Source of the DNA: Prionace glauca
Lineage: Eukaryota; Chordata; Chondrichthyes; Carcharhiniformes; Carcharhinidae
Length of the DNA stretch: 64,000 nucleotides
Direction: 5' to 3'
Assembly (NCBI GenBank): GCA_037974335.1
Contig: CM075760.1
Location: forward strand, 42,908,103-42,972,102
The position numbers were made by a program, and so were the translations under genes. Below are positions 10,971 through 21,702 of the stretch, in pieces (positions within the stretch are counted from its first letter, which is position 1; every line of letters begins with the position of its first letter). The notes under the pieces were generated by a model that ran no database searches, was not told the DNA's origin, and was given only the letters and a program-made list of their open reading frames with translations.

Positions 10971-11205
10971 TCACAAGTTCATGATTCGATTGTATTCCTT
11001 TAAGTTTAATAGTATAATGGAAACATGTATATAATGTTATATGTAATATGTTTGATGTCGGTTGTCATTAAATACTGTTGATAATACCGGGTAATTGTCC
11101 AGCCGGTAACAATTGAGAGTTTTTTTTTCATTCGCACCCAGGGACCCTTTGCAAATAGGTAAGTGTTTGCCTATGAATGCTGATAGTGAAAAAACAGTGA
11201 AATAC

Positions 11206-11222
11206 CGTCGCTGGATGGTCTC

Positions 11223-11258
<36 letters not shown>

Positions 11259-11279
11259 GACCCATTGCGCCACAGAGAC
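11206..11279 (-). tRNA. trnN-GUU: tRNA-Asn (anticodon GTT), slightly degraded
   Basis: The minus strand starts GTCTCTGTGGCGCAATGG. The anticodon loop TGTTAAC lies between CGGC/GCCG stems, so the anticodon is GTT. The T-arm GGTGGTTCGAGACCATC has a G-T pair, and the acceptor has one mismatch (T4 against C69). It may be a functional minor copy or an early pseudogene. Confidence 0.82.
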
Positions 11280-12200
11280 TGAGACAACAGCAGCTCAATA
11301 TATTCTAAACTAGTGTGTCACTGACCACAATTCTATTTCTGTAAAACCTATTCCAGAATTGCAGCATGACCGCACTGTTTACAATTCTATACAAGTCTCT
11401 TTAGTTCCGTTGATCCCGCAGCACTGCTGTAGTGTGTTGGTTATTCCCTTTCTCCGATGGACGGGCAGGTAAAATTAATCCATGTCTCTTATCACAGGGA
11501 GGAATTCAACGGGAGGGAAGGGAACCGACCACCAGGAGCCCAGCGATCCAATACTTTCCACTCAATCATCAATAACACCATTCACAACTGCACCTCCTTC
11601 CGAATATTGTGATCCATTTCCCTCAGGATTTGTTCCAAGGTTCGATATTTTCCTTGTTTTCTTCTAATTTTGATATAAGATTCGCTTCAATATACAACAC
11701 AAATGGAATTACAAACCTGAGGGAGAACAGTGGGAAAGAAGTCACAGGATAACACAAATCCCATGGTGCTCATTTCCAGATTCCCAACACTCAGCTTTTC
11801 AACCAAATGGGGCAATTTATCACTGAAAGGTTTTGGAAAGTTGGTGTGAATTGTGTTTGTGAGTCACTCGGGTGTTGTGTAAATGCTACTCGAAGGTTCA
11901 GTGAGCCGGATATAATCTGTCTGCGCTTTGCTGAGCTTGTGTTCGGTGTATGGGGAGGTTTGAACGAGGTTGGACCTTGTGTCCCAGGGATGGGCAGTAA
12001 CCCGCTGACTGAAGCTGCAGTCGCCGCTTTCTGCTGGCGATTGGAGACTGAGGGATATAATCCTGCTGCTTCTCCCTGTCTCACTCACTGTGGAGCAGGG
12101 GAAAAGAGAATCATTGATGGGTTTGTTTCCCGGTCGGAAATGTGGCCTCGAATAACGGTTACGAGCGGAGGTAACGCTGCGGGAGCCTTTAACAGTTGAC
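11280..12200. other. unassigned spacer
   Basis: Overlapping open frames occur on both strands at 11791-12235 without a recognised domain. No repeat family was recognised. Confidence 0.3.
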
Positions 12201-12220
12201 AAAAATGAGCAAAGCTGAGT

Positions 12221-12315
12221 GCTCCAGTAGCGCAATCGGTTAGCGCGCGGTACTTATACAGCAGTGCAGTCAGCGGGCTATGCCGAGGTTGTGAGTTCGA
12301 GCCTCACCTGGAGCA
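12221..12315 (+). tRNA. trnI-UAU: tRNA-Ile (anticodon TAT), intron-containing
   Basis: It starts GCTCCAGTAGCGCAATCGG and ends CCTCACCTGGAGCA. The anticodon arm reads CGGTA-CTTATA, followed by an intron of about 21 nt and then TGCCG. This is the vertebrate tRNA-Ile(UAU) pattern, in which every copy carries an intron just after the anticodon. The acceptor GCTCCAG/CTGGAGC is perfect and the T-arm GTGAGTTCGAGCCTCAC is intact. Needs splicing to mature. Confidence 0.92.
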
Positions 12316-12419
12316 CCAGTTTTAGGTGAGACGATCGTGGAATCCCTCGACCAGCTACTGATCTGGGACCACCAGGACGCTGGTGGAATTTGAATACAAC
12401 AAACAAGATTGGAATAGAA

Positions 12420-13660
12420 ATCTACTCCAGTTCGGTCACCGCCGCAACAGGTCCACAGCAGACACCATCTCCCTGGCCCTGTACTCAACGCTGCAACACC
12501 TCGATAACAAATACACCGATGTCAGGCTACTATTTATTGAATGCAGCTCAGCCTTGTTCCGATGGAACTCATCTCCAAACTCCGTGTCCTGGGCTCAGCT
12601 CCTCCCTCTACAACCGGATCCTGAACTTCCTAACCCACAGCACAAATCAGTAAGGATACACAACAGCACCCCCTCCACGATCATCCTCAACACCGGTGTC
12701 CCACAAGGTTGTGTACTCACCCACCACCGCGCCCCCCCCCCATACAATCCTGATATACCTATGACTATGTGGTCAAATTTCCCTCCAATTCGATTTTCCG
12801 TTTTGCTGACGACACCACCGTATTGAGTCTTATCTCAAACAATGACGAGACAGAATACAGGAATGAGATAGAGAATCTGGTGGAATTGGTGCGGCGACAA
12901 TAATCTCTCCCTCAATGTCAACAAAACGAATTAAATTGTCATCGACTTTAGGAAGCTTGAGGAGAAATTGCCCCTGTCTACATCAACGGAGACGAAGTAG
13001 AAAGGGTCTAGAGCTTCAAGTTTTTAGGTGACCAGATCACCAACAACCTGTCCTGGTCCCCCCCCCGATGCTGACACTATAGTTAAGGAAGCCCACTAAC
13101 GCCCACAAACGCCTTTACTTTCTCAGAAGTCGAAGGACATTTGGCATGTCAGCTATAACTCTCACCAACCTTTACAAAGCACCATGGAAAGCATCCTCTC
13201 TGGTTGTATCACAGCTTGGTTTGGCTCCTGCTCTGCCAAGGAACGTAAGAAAGTACAAAAAGTCGTGAATGTAGCACGGTCCATCATGCAAACCAGCCTC
13301 GCATTCCTTGGCCCTATCTACATTGCTTCGGCAAAGCAGCCAGAATAATTGAGGATCCCACGCACCCCGGATATTCTCTCTTCCTCTTTCTACCGTCAGG
13401 AAAAATACAAATGTTTGAGTTCATGTACCCACCGATTCAAGAACAGCTTCTTCCCTGCTGCCATCAGACTTTTGAATGGAACTACCTCGCACAAAGTTGA
13501 TCTTTCTCGATACCTCAGCTATGAATGTTCCACCACATTCTGCTCTCGCTCCTGTCCTTCTCCATGTACGTACGCTTTCTCTGTATAGCGCGCAACAACA
13601 ATACTTTTCAGTTTATGTTAATACATTTGACAATAAGAAAGCAAATCAAATCAAATCTCT
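12420..13660 (+). mobile_element. L2-type LINE, reverse transcriptase remnant with 3' end
   Basis: Decayed RT text is readable in pieces: QFGHRRNRSTADTISLAL (12430-12485), a 'GVPQGCVL' box at 12696-12719, a thumb-like part (13100-13260, 'ctttactttctcagaagtcgaaggacatttggcatgtc'), and the tail 'caatacttttcagtttatg...tcaaatcaaatc'. The same 3' end occurs at 31540-31625 and, reversed, at 22078-22160. Many indels; dead. It starts within 110 bp of tRNA-Ile. Confidence 0.75.
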
Positions 13661-13699
13661 CCGAGGTGCTGCTTCACTAGATGAGAAACTAAACCACCA

Positions 13700-15460
13700 T
13701 CTCGATGGCGCTCTCTGATTCAAAGTTAAAATATCCCACAGTCACATTTTCAAGAATGAAAAATGATAATTCTCCCCCATGTTTCTGGGCCAATATGTAT
13801 AAATCACTTATCACAATTTAAACACGTGTGCGTTTTATATCTTTATCTCAAAGCAGTCTAGCTCTGCACAAAATTGGTGTTGGGCAGGAGATTTATTGGA
13901 ATGATATTTTTGATCATGAACCTCTCCAACTAATGGTCAGTTCACACAGGGTGAAACCAATAGCAATTCCCCCTCACTCTGGGCCACTGGTGGAGGAGAC
14001 GCCCCAAATATCCCCAAAATAAACCATTTAAAACATATTTTTACCGAGTGTGGGCTTCGATGTCGAATCAAGCATTTATTGCACTTTGCTAGTTTCCTTT
14101 GCCATAGCGGTGGTAGTGTTGGAAAGGCAGGGTGATAGTCAGAAAATCTAACTGTGAGTTGAAACGGGAATGTCACTGTCTGGTGACGAAAATAATGCAA
14201 TATCACCATCTGCTGGCAGCGTTCACTTACTGCAGGCGTCGGCCTTTGTGAGTCACAGAGAGGTTCAGTCACTCGATAGCTGGACCTGGGACCCGGTTGC
14301 TGAAGTGTGAATATTGAATATCGTTGTCAGAGATGAAAGTTTGCAGCAGGAGGTCGGGTGGCCATTTGCCCTTTTGTTATCATCCACTCTATGCGAACAT
14401 TGTTTGCCATTGCCCATGGGAGTTATTGCCTGGAGATTGCATTTAGGGATTTATGTACACAACTGATGTAGTTATCAGATGTTAATTCCATCCAAACGTA
14501 TAGTAGATAAACGTTGCTGCACTTTGATGCACTAAGGTCTTTGGAGTTCAAGTTGTGAATGATACCTGGACGATACAAACTTACAATGAGCAAACAAACT
14601 GACAGATTAATATTTTCCAATTTTTTTATTGAAGTTGGCGTCAGTTTGTGTTGTCCGTGCAAAATAAATGGTTTGGAAAAAGCATTTTGCCAGCGCGACT
14701 GAAAAAGTGACAGGTTTCTCACATCGATATATAATTATGTCATCAGGTAATTATTATTATGCCGACTAACACACACTTCATTTTAGATAACTATAAAGAA
14801 GGGAGAAATGCTTTCCTTGTATCTTGATAGCTCATTCTGTTTATCCAATGTGCACGCCATAAAGAATGAATAAAACGAATTCAAATCAACACGAAACTTT
14901 GCAAACTGCAACTGTTATTGTGCCGCATGCAGAGGGAATTGATTTTGCCCTGATTCCCACTAAATTAAGCATTTTGTCTAACTGTTGTAATTTCAAACTT
15001 ATCTATAAAATACAGAAATATGTTTGCTCCTATTAACAGAGTAGTTCTTGTGAGGATTTTTTTTTCATAAGATTCCGAGACAAGTTAGATTTTCTAAACT
15101 CCGCATTTTCATGGTCCTTCGAAAAGAGAGTCAGAACAAACAGAGACAGAAACAAGAAAAGGGAGGCAGAAACACTGAAAATGTCAGAAAGAGAAAGAGA
15201 AGCAATCAGACTAGATAATTCTGTCCGAATCCCATTTATTGGTGCGTCACTTCGATCAACATTCACCGAACAGTTAGACGTATCCCTGAAAAACAACCTC
15301 AGTTTCTGAGTCAGTGAAGCCACATTCTGATCTGGGTTACACTTTATATCAGATTAGAAGAATCAACACATCGAGAATAACCTGTATTTTTCTGTCGAAC
15401 TCTAAAGGAATTACGATATGTCCCTTTGTTCCTTACTGGTAATAATGGTCTTGTTGTCTG
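13700..15460. other. unassigned DNA
   Basis: Mixed AT-rich sequence without a gene call. A short stretch at 14180-14230 ('caatatcaccatctgctggcagc') resembles a LINE/SINE phrase but was not assigned. Open frames at 13937-14272, 14423-14722 and 15033-15323 have no recognisable domain. Confidence 0.3.
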
Positions 15461-15462
15461 GC

Positions 15463-15598
15463 GAGACACCTGATGAAGGGGAAAACACCGAAAGCTTTTG
15501 GCGTTTTCTACCAAATAAACTTGTTGGACTTTAACCTGGTGTTGTGAGACTTCTTACTGTGTTTACCCCAGTCCAACGCCGGTATTTCCACATCGAGT
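15463..15598 (+). repeat. interspersed repeat (family R)
   Basis: 'acctgatgaagggg...cgaaagctt...aaataaacttgttggactttaacctggtgttgtgagacttc' recurs at 21215-21310, and its end ('agtccaac.ctggcatctcc') recurs at 31140-31160. It looks like the 3' part of a short retroelement. Confidence 0.65.
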
Positions 15599-15674
15599 CT
15601 CTGTTCAGTCAATGTCTTATCCAGGAATTGTGTTTAATTTCTGACTTTTGGAATACTCTGTGTTTGTGTTATAG

Positions 15675-15962
15675 GAACCATGAACGATGATTCTTTGTTC
15701 CTGGTTCCTTCTGAATTAACAATTCAGGAAGGACAGAGCACAATACCGGAGTGTCGTCAGTCAATAACCAACCGTGAACCATCTCTGTTCTGATACGTCC
15801 AGTAAACCAGAAAAGGTCCGAAATATTCAATGAGGATAAAGCGCGGGAGATTCGTCTCAAGAGCCAGGCTTCCTGCTGTTTGCACAAAGGAAACAAAACT
15901 GCTCTCTTAAATAAGCCAGGGCTCTTCACTCCGACAGCGCTGTGTATTTCTGTGCCATTGAG
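15675..15962 (+). pseudogene. TCR-type V segment pseudogene
   Basis: An acceptor (gtgttatag) at 15674 opens a V exon. FR1 reads ELTIQEGQSTIPEC, then comes FR2 in which the Trp of 'FWYVQ' is a TGA, followed by KGPKY and FR3 text (RIKRGRF). Two further in-frame stops occur (a TAA after YVQ and one near 15910), and a frameshift near 15920 moves the end into another frame, DSAVYFCAIE (15930-15962). A CACACTG heptamer (15965-15971), a 24-bp spacer and ACAAAACCT (15996-16004) form a damaged RSS. Clearly dead. Confidence 0.75.
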
Positions 15963-16009
15963 CCCACACTGCGGCAGAGATAGAGCGGTTCCCGGACAAA
16001 ACCTCACAC

Positions 16010-16800
16010 TGGGGTTCTAGAAAGGTACCACCAGAGGGTGCTCTTGCACCGATAAACAGAAAGAATAATTCACTCTCCACTCAGAGAGACGCAGGTGCCT
16101 TCCTGAAAGTATCAGAGCAAAACACAACCTCAACAAGAGATAAGGAACATTTGAGGAATTGCATTGGTTAATTTCAACTCGCAGTTGGACTATCGCTGAC
16201 CTTCTTAAATGTATTTGATCTCTTTGGTTTAGTAATTGTCATTTGAGCCAGTTCCGGTGTCTGTCTAATATTTAGCAACTCAATCCCCATCAGGTTTTGA
16301 AGCCTTTTTCCGGCGACCTGTGGTCTGGATTTATTTGATCCGACAAGAGTTTTGCAGCTTCAGAGGAAGTGTATAATCAATGAAGACATTTCACAAGGAA
16401 GCGACTGTGATCTTTAAAACAAACATTGAGAATAGAATTCCCCGAATGACCAGTGAACTACAGAATGTTTCCTTAATGCTGGAATGTTTTTGTTACTATG
16501 AGCAAGCCGGAATTTGCAGCTGCCAATTTACAGAGCAGGGTTTCGTTTCCACAATCCCATCTGAAAAAGGGCAACCGTTCCCCTATCGAGGTGGTGAAAG
16601 CAGTCCAGCTCGAGGTGTTTCCTTAAATATCAGCCAACTCACCACTGACTGATCTCACAGACTCAAAGAGGCACGATGACTGAAGTGGCCGGATGCTGGA
16701 AACACTTGGGTGAAGGCTGATCCCAGGTTAATGAGGATTCTTGCCTGGCTGACTGTTACATTGTGGCTGCATCTGCCCACGATTCTGTGTAGCAGACACG
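16010..16800. other. unassigned DNA between two V pseudogenes
   Basis: No V, J or constant exon was recognised. The open frame at 16380-16652 has no known domain. Confidence 0.3.
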
Positions 16801-16861
16801 GTTTCAACCTATAGTTCAAGGCAGTTTTCGTACATCAGTCAGACTGCTTTCCATGACGATC

Positions 16862-17322
16862 AGACTGAAAGCGCAGTGATACACGGCAGCGTCAGTCAGC
16901 TGCAGACCAGAGATAGTCAAACTGGTGGATTCACTCGACGTCTGAAGGTCTCCAGGAAAACGGCTTTCAACAAGATTTGTTATACCTTCAACAAATATCG
17001 AATTTTTCCTCAATATAAATAGACGCTGTTTCTCTGAGTGTTGCCGGTACCAGGATAAAACGTGGTTGATCATTGTAATATCATAGGTACAGGTTAAACT
17101 CAATGTTTCTTCTTCAGTCTTTCATCCTGAGGATAGCGACAGAGTGACAGAATCTCCATGACTCAGATCTGATAAACCTGCTCAAACAGAAATAAATCAG
17201 ACCGATTGAATACTTAAAATTTCATTTGAAATCACGTTTGTAAAATTAAAGTGAATATGAAATGTGTTCGGTTCACAATTACTTGTTCTGAGTATTATCC
17301 AAACAGCCCAAATGTTGAGCAT
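16862..17322 (-). pseudogene. TCR-type V segment pseudogene, paralogue of the V at 28.5 kb
   Basis: The V exon runs 17168-16862 on the minus strand: HGDSVTLSLSSG, then an in-frame TGA (17124-17122), then KTEEETLSLTC, SWYRQHSEKQ and SGLQLTDAAVYHCAF. The nonamer ACGAAAACT (16831-16823) and a 23-bp spacer remain, but the heptamer position reads GATCGTC. A leader relic with ATG at 17322 (MLNIWAVW) and a degraded donor lies upstream. Its 5' flank still matches the promoter region of the 28.5 kb gene, for example 'gtgagagcatcccgaggca' near 17400-17420. Stop codon, bad donor and lost heptamer make it non-functional. Confidence 0.85.
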
Positions 17323-17821
17323 TTCCTTTGCCTGCTCTGTAAAACAGGAATTAGATATTTGAAAACATCCGTTTCAAACTTCACCCTGTATATTTTGCCT
17401 CGGGATGCTCTCACTGCATTTCCCTGTGCCCGCGGTGGTGCTGTGGGGTTAGTAGCTGGTGAGCTGGCAGCCAGTGAATGGATTCACCCTGAGCTGGGTT
17501 TAGTCAGTGTTCTGATAGGGAGAATGGTTTCCTAGTTAGACACATGGGGCGAGATTTGTAACCGGAAACATGGGGTTACCGATGGGGTTTATTTATTCCG
17601 GTTTCAATTCTCCATCTCTGATTCCAGTAGAATCGACATCCGTGAGCGGATAAAGCTCGAGTCTCAGCTTCTTTCATCAGCTCGACAGAGAGACGCCACA
17701 GTTACAACTGGAGCGGGTTTTTGGCTCCTTGTTATTTCGTGTGAATATTATACACATATCCTAATTCTAAACTGAACTCCTTGGACAATTGCTTGAGCAG
17801 GAATTTCATATGATCTGAAAA

Positions 17822-18154
17822 ATGCTCCGAATTTACAGATTCTCTTTGCTGCTTTTCACTCTGATCTTCACGGGAGTGACTGGAGCAGATGAGGTGATGC
17901 AGCTCCCTCGGTGGGAGGTTGTCAGCGAAGAGGAAACCATATCCATCAACTGCACCACCACCTCTGCGTTTCCCAGCTTGTCTTGGTACAGACAGTCCCC
18001 GAATCAGCCACCCCAGCATCTGGTGACGGCCAGAAGAGAAACCGATCAAAGCGAGAGGATCACTGCCTCAATCGGGGAAGGCTACAAATTCAGTGCCCTG
18101 ACTGTGAGAGACGCCAGAGTTACAGACACCGCCACCTATCTCTGTGCCGTGAGC
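17822..18154 (+). CDS. TCR V segment (TRAV/TRDV-like), apparently intact, leader without intron
   Basis: The ATG at 17822 opens a signal peptide (MLRIYRFSLLLFTLIFTG) that runs without interruption into the V domain ADEVMQLPRWEVVSEEET. The domain has the first Cys in ISINCTTTS, the FR2 Trp in LSWYRQSPNQPPQHLV, FR3 RITASIGEGYKFSALTV and the second Cys in DTATYLCAVS. An RSS follows immediately. V segments of this kind normally have an intron of 80-400 bp inside the leader; here leader and V are one exon. The segment at 34765-35097 has the same layout and is its closest relative in the window (shared PNQxPQHLV, EGxKxSxLTVRD, DTATYLCAV). It would encode the variable part of a surface TCR chain after V-(D)-J joining. 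Confidence 0.9.
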
Positions 18155-18193
18155 CACAGTGTAACAAACACAGGGGGGTCCCATACAAAAACC
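18155..18193 (+). promoter_or_regulatory. 23-RSS of the V segment at 17822-18154
   Basis: Consensus heptamer CACAGTG (18155-18161), 23-bp spacer and consensus nonamer ACAAAAACC (18185-18193). This is the site cut by RAG1/RAG2. Confidence 0.93.
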
Positions 18194-18534
18194 TGCACCG
18201 ATTGTGAGATCCACTTTGTGTGTCTGCAATGTCGGCGGAGGGAGTGATGGGATTATTTTAAAATAGTCAAAAAAGGAAATGACGCAACTGAAAATAAAAT
18301 ATCGAATCTAATTATTAAAATTCCGTCAGAAATGAAGAGAGTTGAAAACAGAAATGGTGAAGAGGAAAGAGGGAGCATGTAAACTAAACTGAATGATTGG
18401 AAAACAGGACAGAGGAAAGTTCAGTTATTGTCGGAGGAGTGGACAGAAAATGAGGAAAGTGTTGAAATAGAGATCGAGATTGAAAAGTACCGAGTGTAAT
18501 AGACAGAGTAAAAATCAAGTGATATGATAAATAA

Positions 18535-18835
18535 AGAGGGGGTGGCTCCGTGATATTATCGCGAAACTATTAATCCAGAAACTCAGTTCGTGTTGGGGAG
18601 AGCCGGAATTCAGAATTTACTGATGACCATGAAACCATTGTCTGAAAACTCATCTGATTCACTCATGTCCTTTCGGGAAGGAAATCTGCCGCCCTTACCT
18701 GGTCTGGTCTACATGTGATTCCAGAGCCACAGCAATGTGGTTGACTCTCAACTGCCCTCGAAGGGCAAATAAGGATGGGCGATAAATGCTGGCCAGCCAG
18801 CGACGGCTAAGTCCCACCGGTAACTAATGTTTAGT
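18535..18835 (+). repeat. tRNA-derived SINE copy (family S1)
   Basis: It shares the ordered phrases 'ggaattcagaatttactgatgaccatgaaacc', 'ggaaatctgccgcccttacctggtctgg', 'ccacagcaatgtggttgactctcaactgccct' and 'gcgataaatgctggccagccagcgacg' with the copy at 205-545. It is better preserved than that copy. Confidence 0.75.
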
Positions 18836-18839
18836 ATTT

Positions 18840-19615
18840 ACGAGATATTTAAACGGCTGAATTTTCTGAAACACATTTCCTAAAACCCGGGCACTGGAAA
18901 TGACCCATTGATAAATTTGTACTTTGCTCGTTATCCCAACATTGAAAGTTTCAGAACTTCCGTCAGGGGGCGCACTGGTTACAAACTCTTCGCTGTTCTG
19001 AATTGAAAATATGAAGAAATAACAGCAGCATTGTCAGCTGTCTTTGCTGCTGGCGCTCTGACCCATATTGACTGCCTTCTGTTATTGGGCATGTTATTCT
19101 CTCGTCCGGGGTTTGTTGGACCTGCAGCGCAGTGGGAGGGGCAATTTCTGCCCCAAAAGTGGGTGTTTCCGTCTGCAGAGTTACAGACATAGCATGCGTC
19201 ATATGATACAGACTCTCTCTCAACCTGTTCATTCTATTGCTTAATATTGGGTATCTCCTTCTCAGGAGAACTCCCACCCCATCCACCCACCACCGTCCAA
19301 CCCACCCTATCGCTATAAAATAAATCAAATAATGCAACAATTTATAGACTGAATATGATAAATGCGGGAAACCAAATGTCCCCATCTGGCGGGATTGTTC
19401 AGATAGGTGAATGAATGCAATTCTGTAACTAACAGACATACAACTCAGTTCATGAAAATGCTGCCTCTGTTTAACCCATAGCAAAACAAAAACTAGAGGA
19501 AATGAGCCAGAAAATAAGAAGTAATTATTATTTTACTGAATCAAAGGAGAGAAAGGACTCGGGTCAGAAGGAGAAGAAGCTGCCAATGACATTAAACATA
19601 TCAATAATCAAATAT
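18840..19615. other. unassigned DNA
   Basis: A long minus open frame (19484-18963) was inspected; it has no Ig fold motif or other domain and no supported gene. Confidence 0.3.
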
Positions 19616-19619
19616 TTAC

Positions 19620-20345
19620 TCACAACACAGATTTCAGAAAGCACGGCTACAAGTCTAACGCTGAACACACCATTCTCGCGAGCACAGTTCGCAACACTTG
19701 GATCAGTTTATTGATTCTTCGTTCGTTTCGTGTTAACCTCAGACACAGTGTGTGTGAGGGATTGGGAAAGATAGAGTTGGGTTGAGAATGTGCAGTGCTG
19801 AGCGGGAGACTCTTTCCTCTTTCAGTGTTAACCTGACAGACAGTGTGTGAGACACTGGAAAACGTGGAGTTGGGATAAGGAAGCACAGTGTTGAGGGAAG
19901 TGCCACTTGATCAACTGGGGCATTTTCACCCCCACACCGGACAGAGCAGAATCTCTGTTCAGAAGTGGTTGGCAGACTTCTACCCGATCAATTCAAGTTT
20001 GGAAAAGGTTAAAAAGAAACAGAGTTAATCCGGCTGATCTCGCAGGGGGTGAATGGATGGCAGCATTTCAGGCTAACTCTATGAAAGTGGAGGTAGCGAT
20101 TAGAAGACTTGTGTTTTGAGCAGACGATGTTAGAAATTGCGATGATCCATGCCAATCTGTAATGGAGACATAATGTAGAAGTAATTTACTAAGATATTTA
20201 ATATTTGGGCAGTAAACGGAATGAGAAATATATATATAATCAATATTGAAAGCAAGCTGTTGGTTAGGAATAAGTGGATACCCTTCAACAGAGACAGTAC
20301 GCGAGCAATGGGCCGAATTGCGTCTGTTTGTTCTTTAAGACTCGA
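19620..20345 (+). repeat. direct repeat E, copy 1
   Basis: Aligned by eye with 24400-24985. Both carry 'ttaacctcag', 'gggaaagat', 'ctgttcagaagtg', 'ggtttggaaaaggtt', 'atggcggcattt' or a variant, 'gtttgagcag', 'catgccaa.ctgtaat', 'gaataagtggata' and 'gagacagtacg.gagcaatgggccgaat'. The last phrase is a CR1-like LINE 3' end. It is either an old local duplication or an interspersed repeat. Confidence 0.6.
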
Positions 20346-20349
20346 TAAT

Positions 20350-20878
20350 TCTCAGACGATGAACTGCTCTGTTCATTTAGAAGGATAACAGAGCACAGCC
20401 GTTGTGAAACAATGTACTCTGCTGCTGCACACAGGGTGCAGAGAGGGCCGGGGGGTCATTGACGGTTCAAGTGGACAATGGTTTGAAAAACAGCCAATCT
20501 TTCGGTGGCACCGTGAGCAACGTCAGAGACCGACATCCCATATTAGTCCAATCGGTGATAATGTGGACCCTCAGTCTCACATTGAAGGGGGGAATGGAAA
20601 ACTCTCGCCTCTCCTTTCCCTTCCCACATTTCAGAGTCCAGGCCCCGGCTGCAAGTCCCAGTCTGAAAATCAGACCCGGATTGATCTTCTTGTGCACCTT
20701 TATTATCATGAAGCAAATCTCTCCCACTGCCCCCCTCCCAACCAAATACCTGTTTCCTCTTGGAGTTCTGACCCTGCTGCTATTGTGTGAGTTGATTTTT
20801 CTAATCAGATCTGTTGTTTTTAACAATTTCTTCACACCATGTAGTTTGTGAGTGATCTTTGTTCATAGCCGGTCAGTG
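20350..20878 (+). other. unassigned stretch with an open frame ending in a hydrophobic segment
   Basis: The open frame 20459-20851 has a J-like phrase (SFGGT at 20490-20505) and a late hydrophobic stretch (LFPLGVLTLLLLCELIFLI). No RSS precedes the FGG phrase and no splice donor fits, so neither a J segment nor a TCR constant exon can be claimed. It is recorded because it lies inside the V cluster. Confidence 0.2.
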
Positions 20879-20879
20879 T

Positions 20880-21075
20880 CATAGAACATAGAACATTACA
20901 GCGCAGTACAGGCCCTTCGGCCCTCGATGTTGTGCCGACCAGTGGAACCAATCTAATGACCCTCTAACCTGAACTATTCCAAAGTTATCCATATGCCTAT
21001 CCACTGACCATTTGAACGCCCTTAAAGTTGGCGAGTCCACAACTGCTGCAGGCAGGGCATTCCACACCCTTACTA
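20880..21075 (-). mobile_element. 3' end of a CR1-type LINE (family C)
   Basis: The reverse complement carries VWNALPAAVV (end of ORF2), then 'gggccgaagggcctgtactgcgctgtaatgttctatg', the typical 3' end also seen at 46740-46890. Confidence 0.8.
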
Positions 21076-21214
21076 CCCTCTGAGTGAAGAACTACCCTCG
21101 GAGTAAAGAGCGTCAGAGCTCCCAACATGAGCCGGCTGGTTCGACCGGGTTGAACCTAGCAGTCGGCGCTCCGTTTTTACAAACGACACCATATCCTGGT
21201 ACAGACAGAACTCC

Positions 21215-21310
21215 CATTCGCCTGATAAAGGGGCAGCGCTCCGAAAGCTAGTGGTTTGTGCTACCAAATAAATCTATTGGACTTTAATTTGGTGTTATGA
21301 GACTTCAAAC
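21215..21310 (+). repeat. interspersed repeat (family R)
   Basis: 'cctgataaaggggcagcgctccgaaagctagtg...aaataaatctattggactttaatttggtgttatgagacttc' matches 15463-15598. Confidence 0.65.
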
Positions 21311-21372
21311 ACTGACAGGGACTACTTTCTTTTGTATCGGTATTGCTATATCAAACAATATCGATGTAAAAT

Positions 21373-21702
21373 TGCTTGATAGGGCGGACGCAACACGGTT
21401 TCATTAAATGGAAGTCGTGTCTGACAAATTTACTGGAGTTCTATGAGGATGTGTCTAGGGCAGTGGATAGAGGAGAGCCGGTGGATGTGGTCTTTCTGGA
21501 TTTTCAGAAGGCGCTTGACAAGGTACCTCACAAGAGGTTATTGCAGAAGGTCAGGGGACATGGAGTTGGGGGTAGGGTGTTAGCGTGGATAGAGGATTGG
21601 TTGTCAAATAGGAGGCAGAGAGTGGGGGTCAATGGATGCTATTCGGATTGGCGTTTGGTGACTAGTGGGGTGCCCCAGGGGTCGGTGCTGGGGCACCCCA
21701 CT
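21373..21702 (+). mobile_element. internal RT fragment of a CR1-type LINE (family B) ending in a fold-back
   Basis: It is almost identical to 7528-7840 of the family B copy (GRTQHGFIK...SGVPQGSVLG). At 21694 the match stops and the sequence turns into its own reverse complement: AGTGGGGTGCCCCAG (21664-21678) and CTGGGGCACCCCACT (21688-21702) form 15-bp arms around a 9-nt loop. Neither the 5' nor the 3' end of the element is present. Confidence 0.88.

Noticed and set aside
11807-12235. Open frames of 120-130 codons on both strands before tRNA-Ile
   Set aside because: No recognisable domain, no splice context, and mutual overlap on opposite strands.
20485-20520. Possible J segment (SFGGT) inside the V cluster
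   Set aside because: No 12-bp-spacer RSS upstream, the FGxG motif is incomplete, and no splice donor lies at the expected distance.
20700-20850. Hydrophobic run resembling a TCR transmembrane exon
   Set aside because: It lacks the charged Lys/Arg pair and the flanking splice sites of TCR alpha or delta, and has no Ig-fold exon before it.
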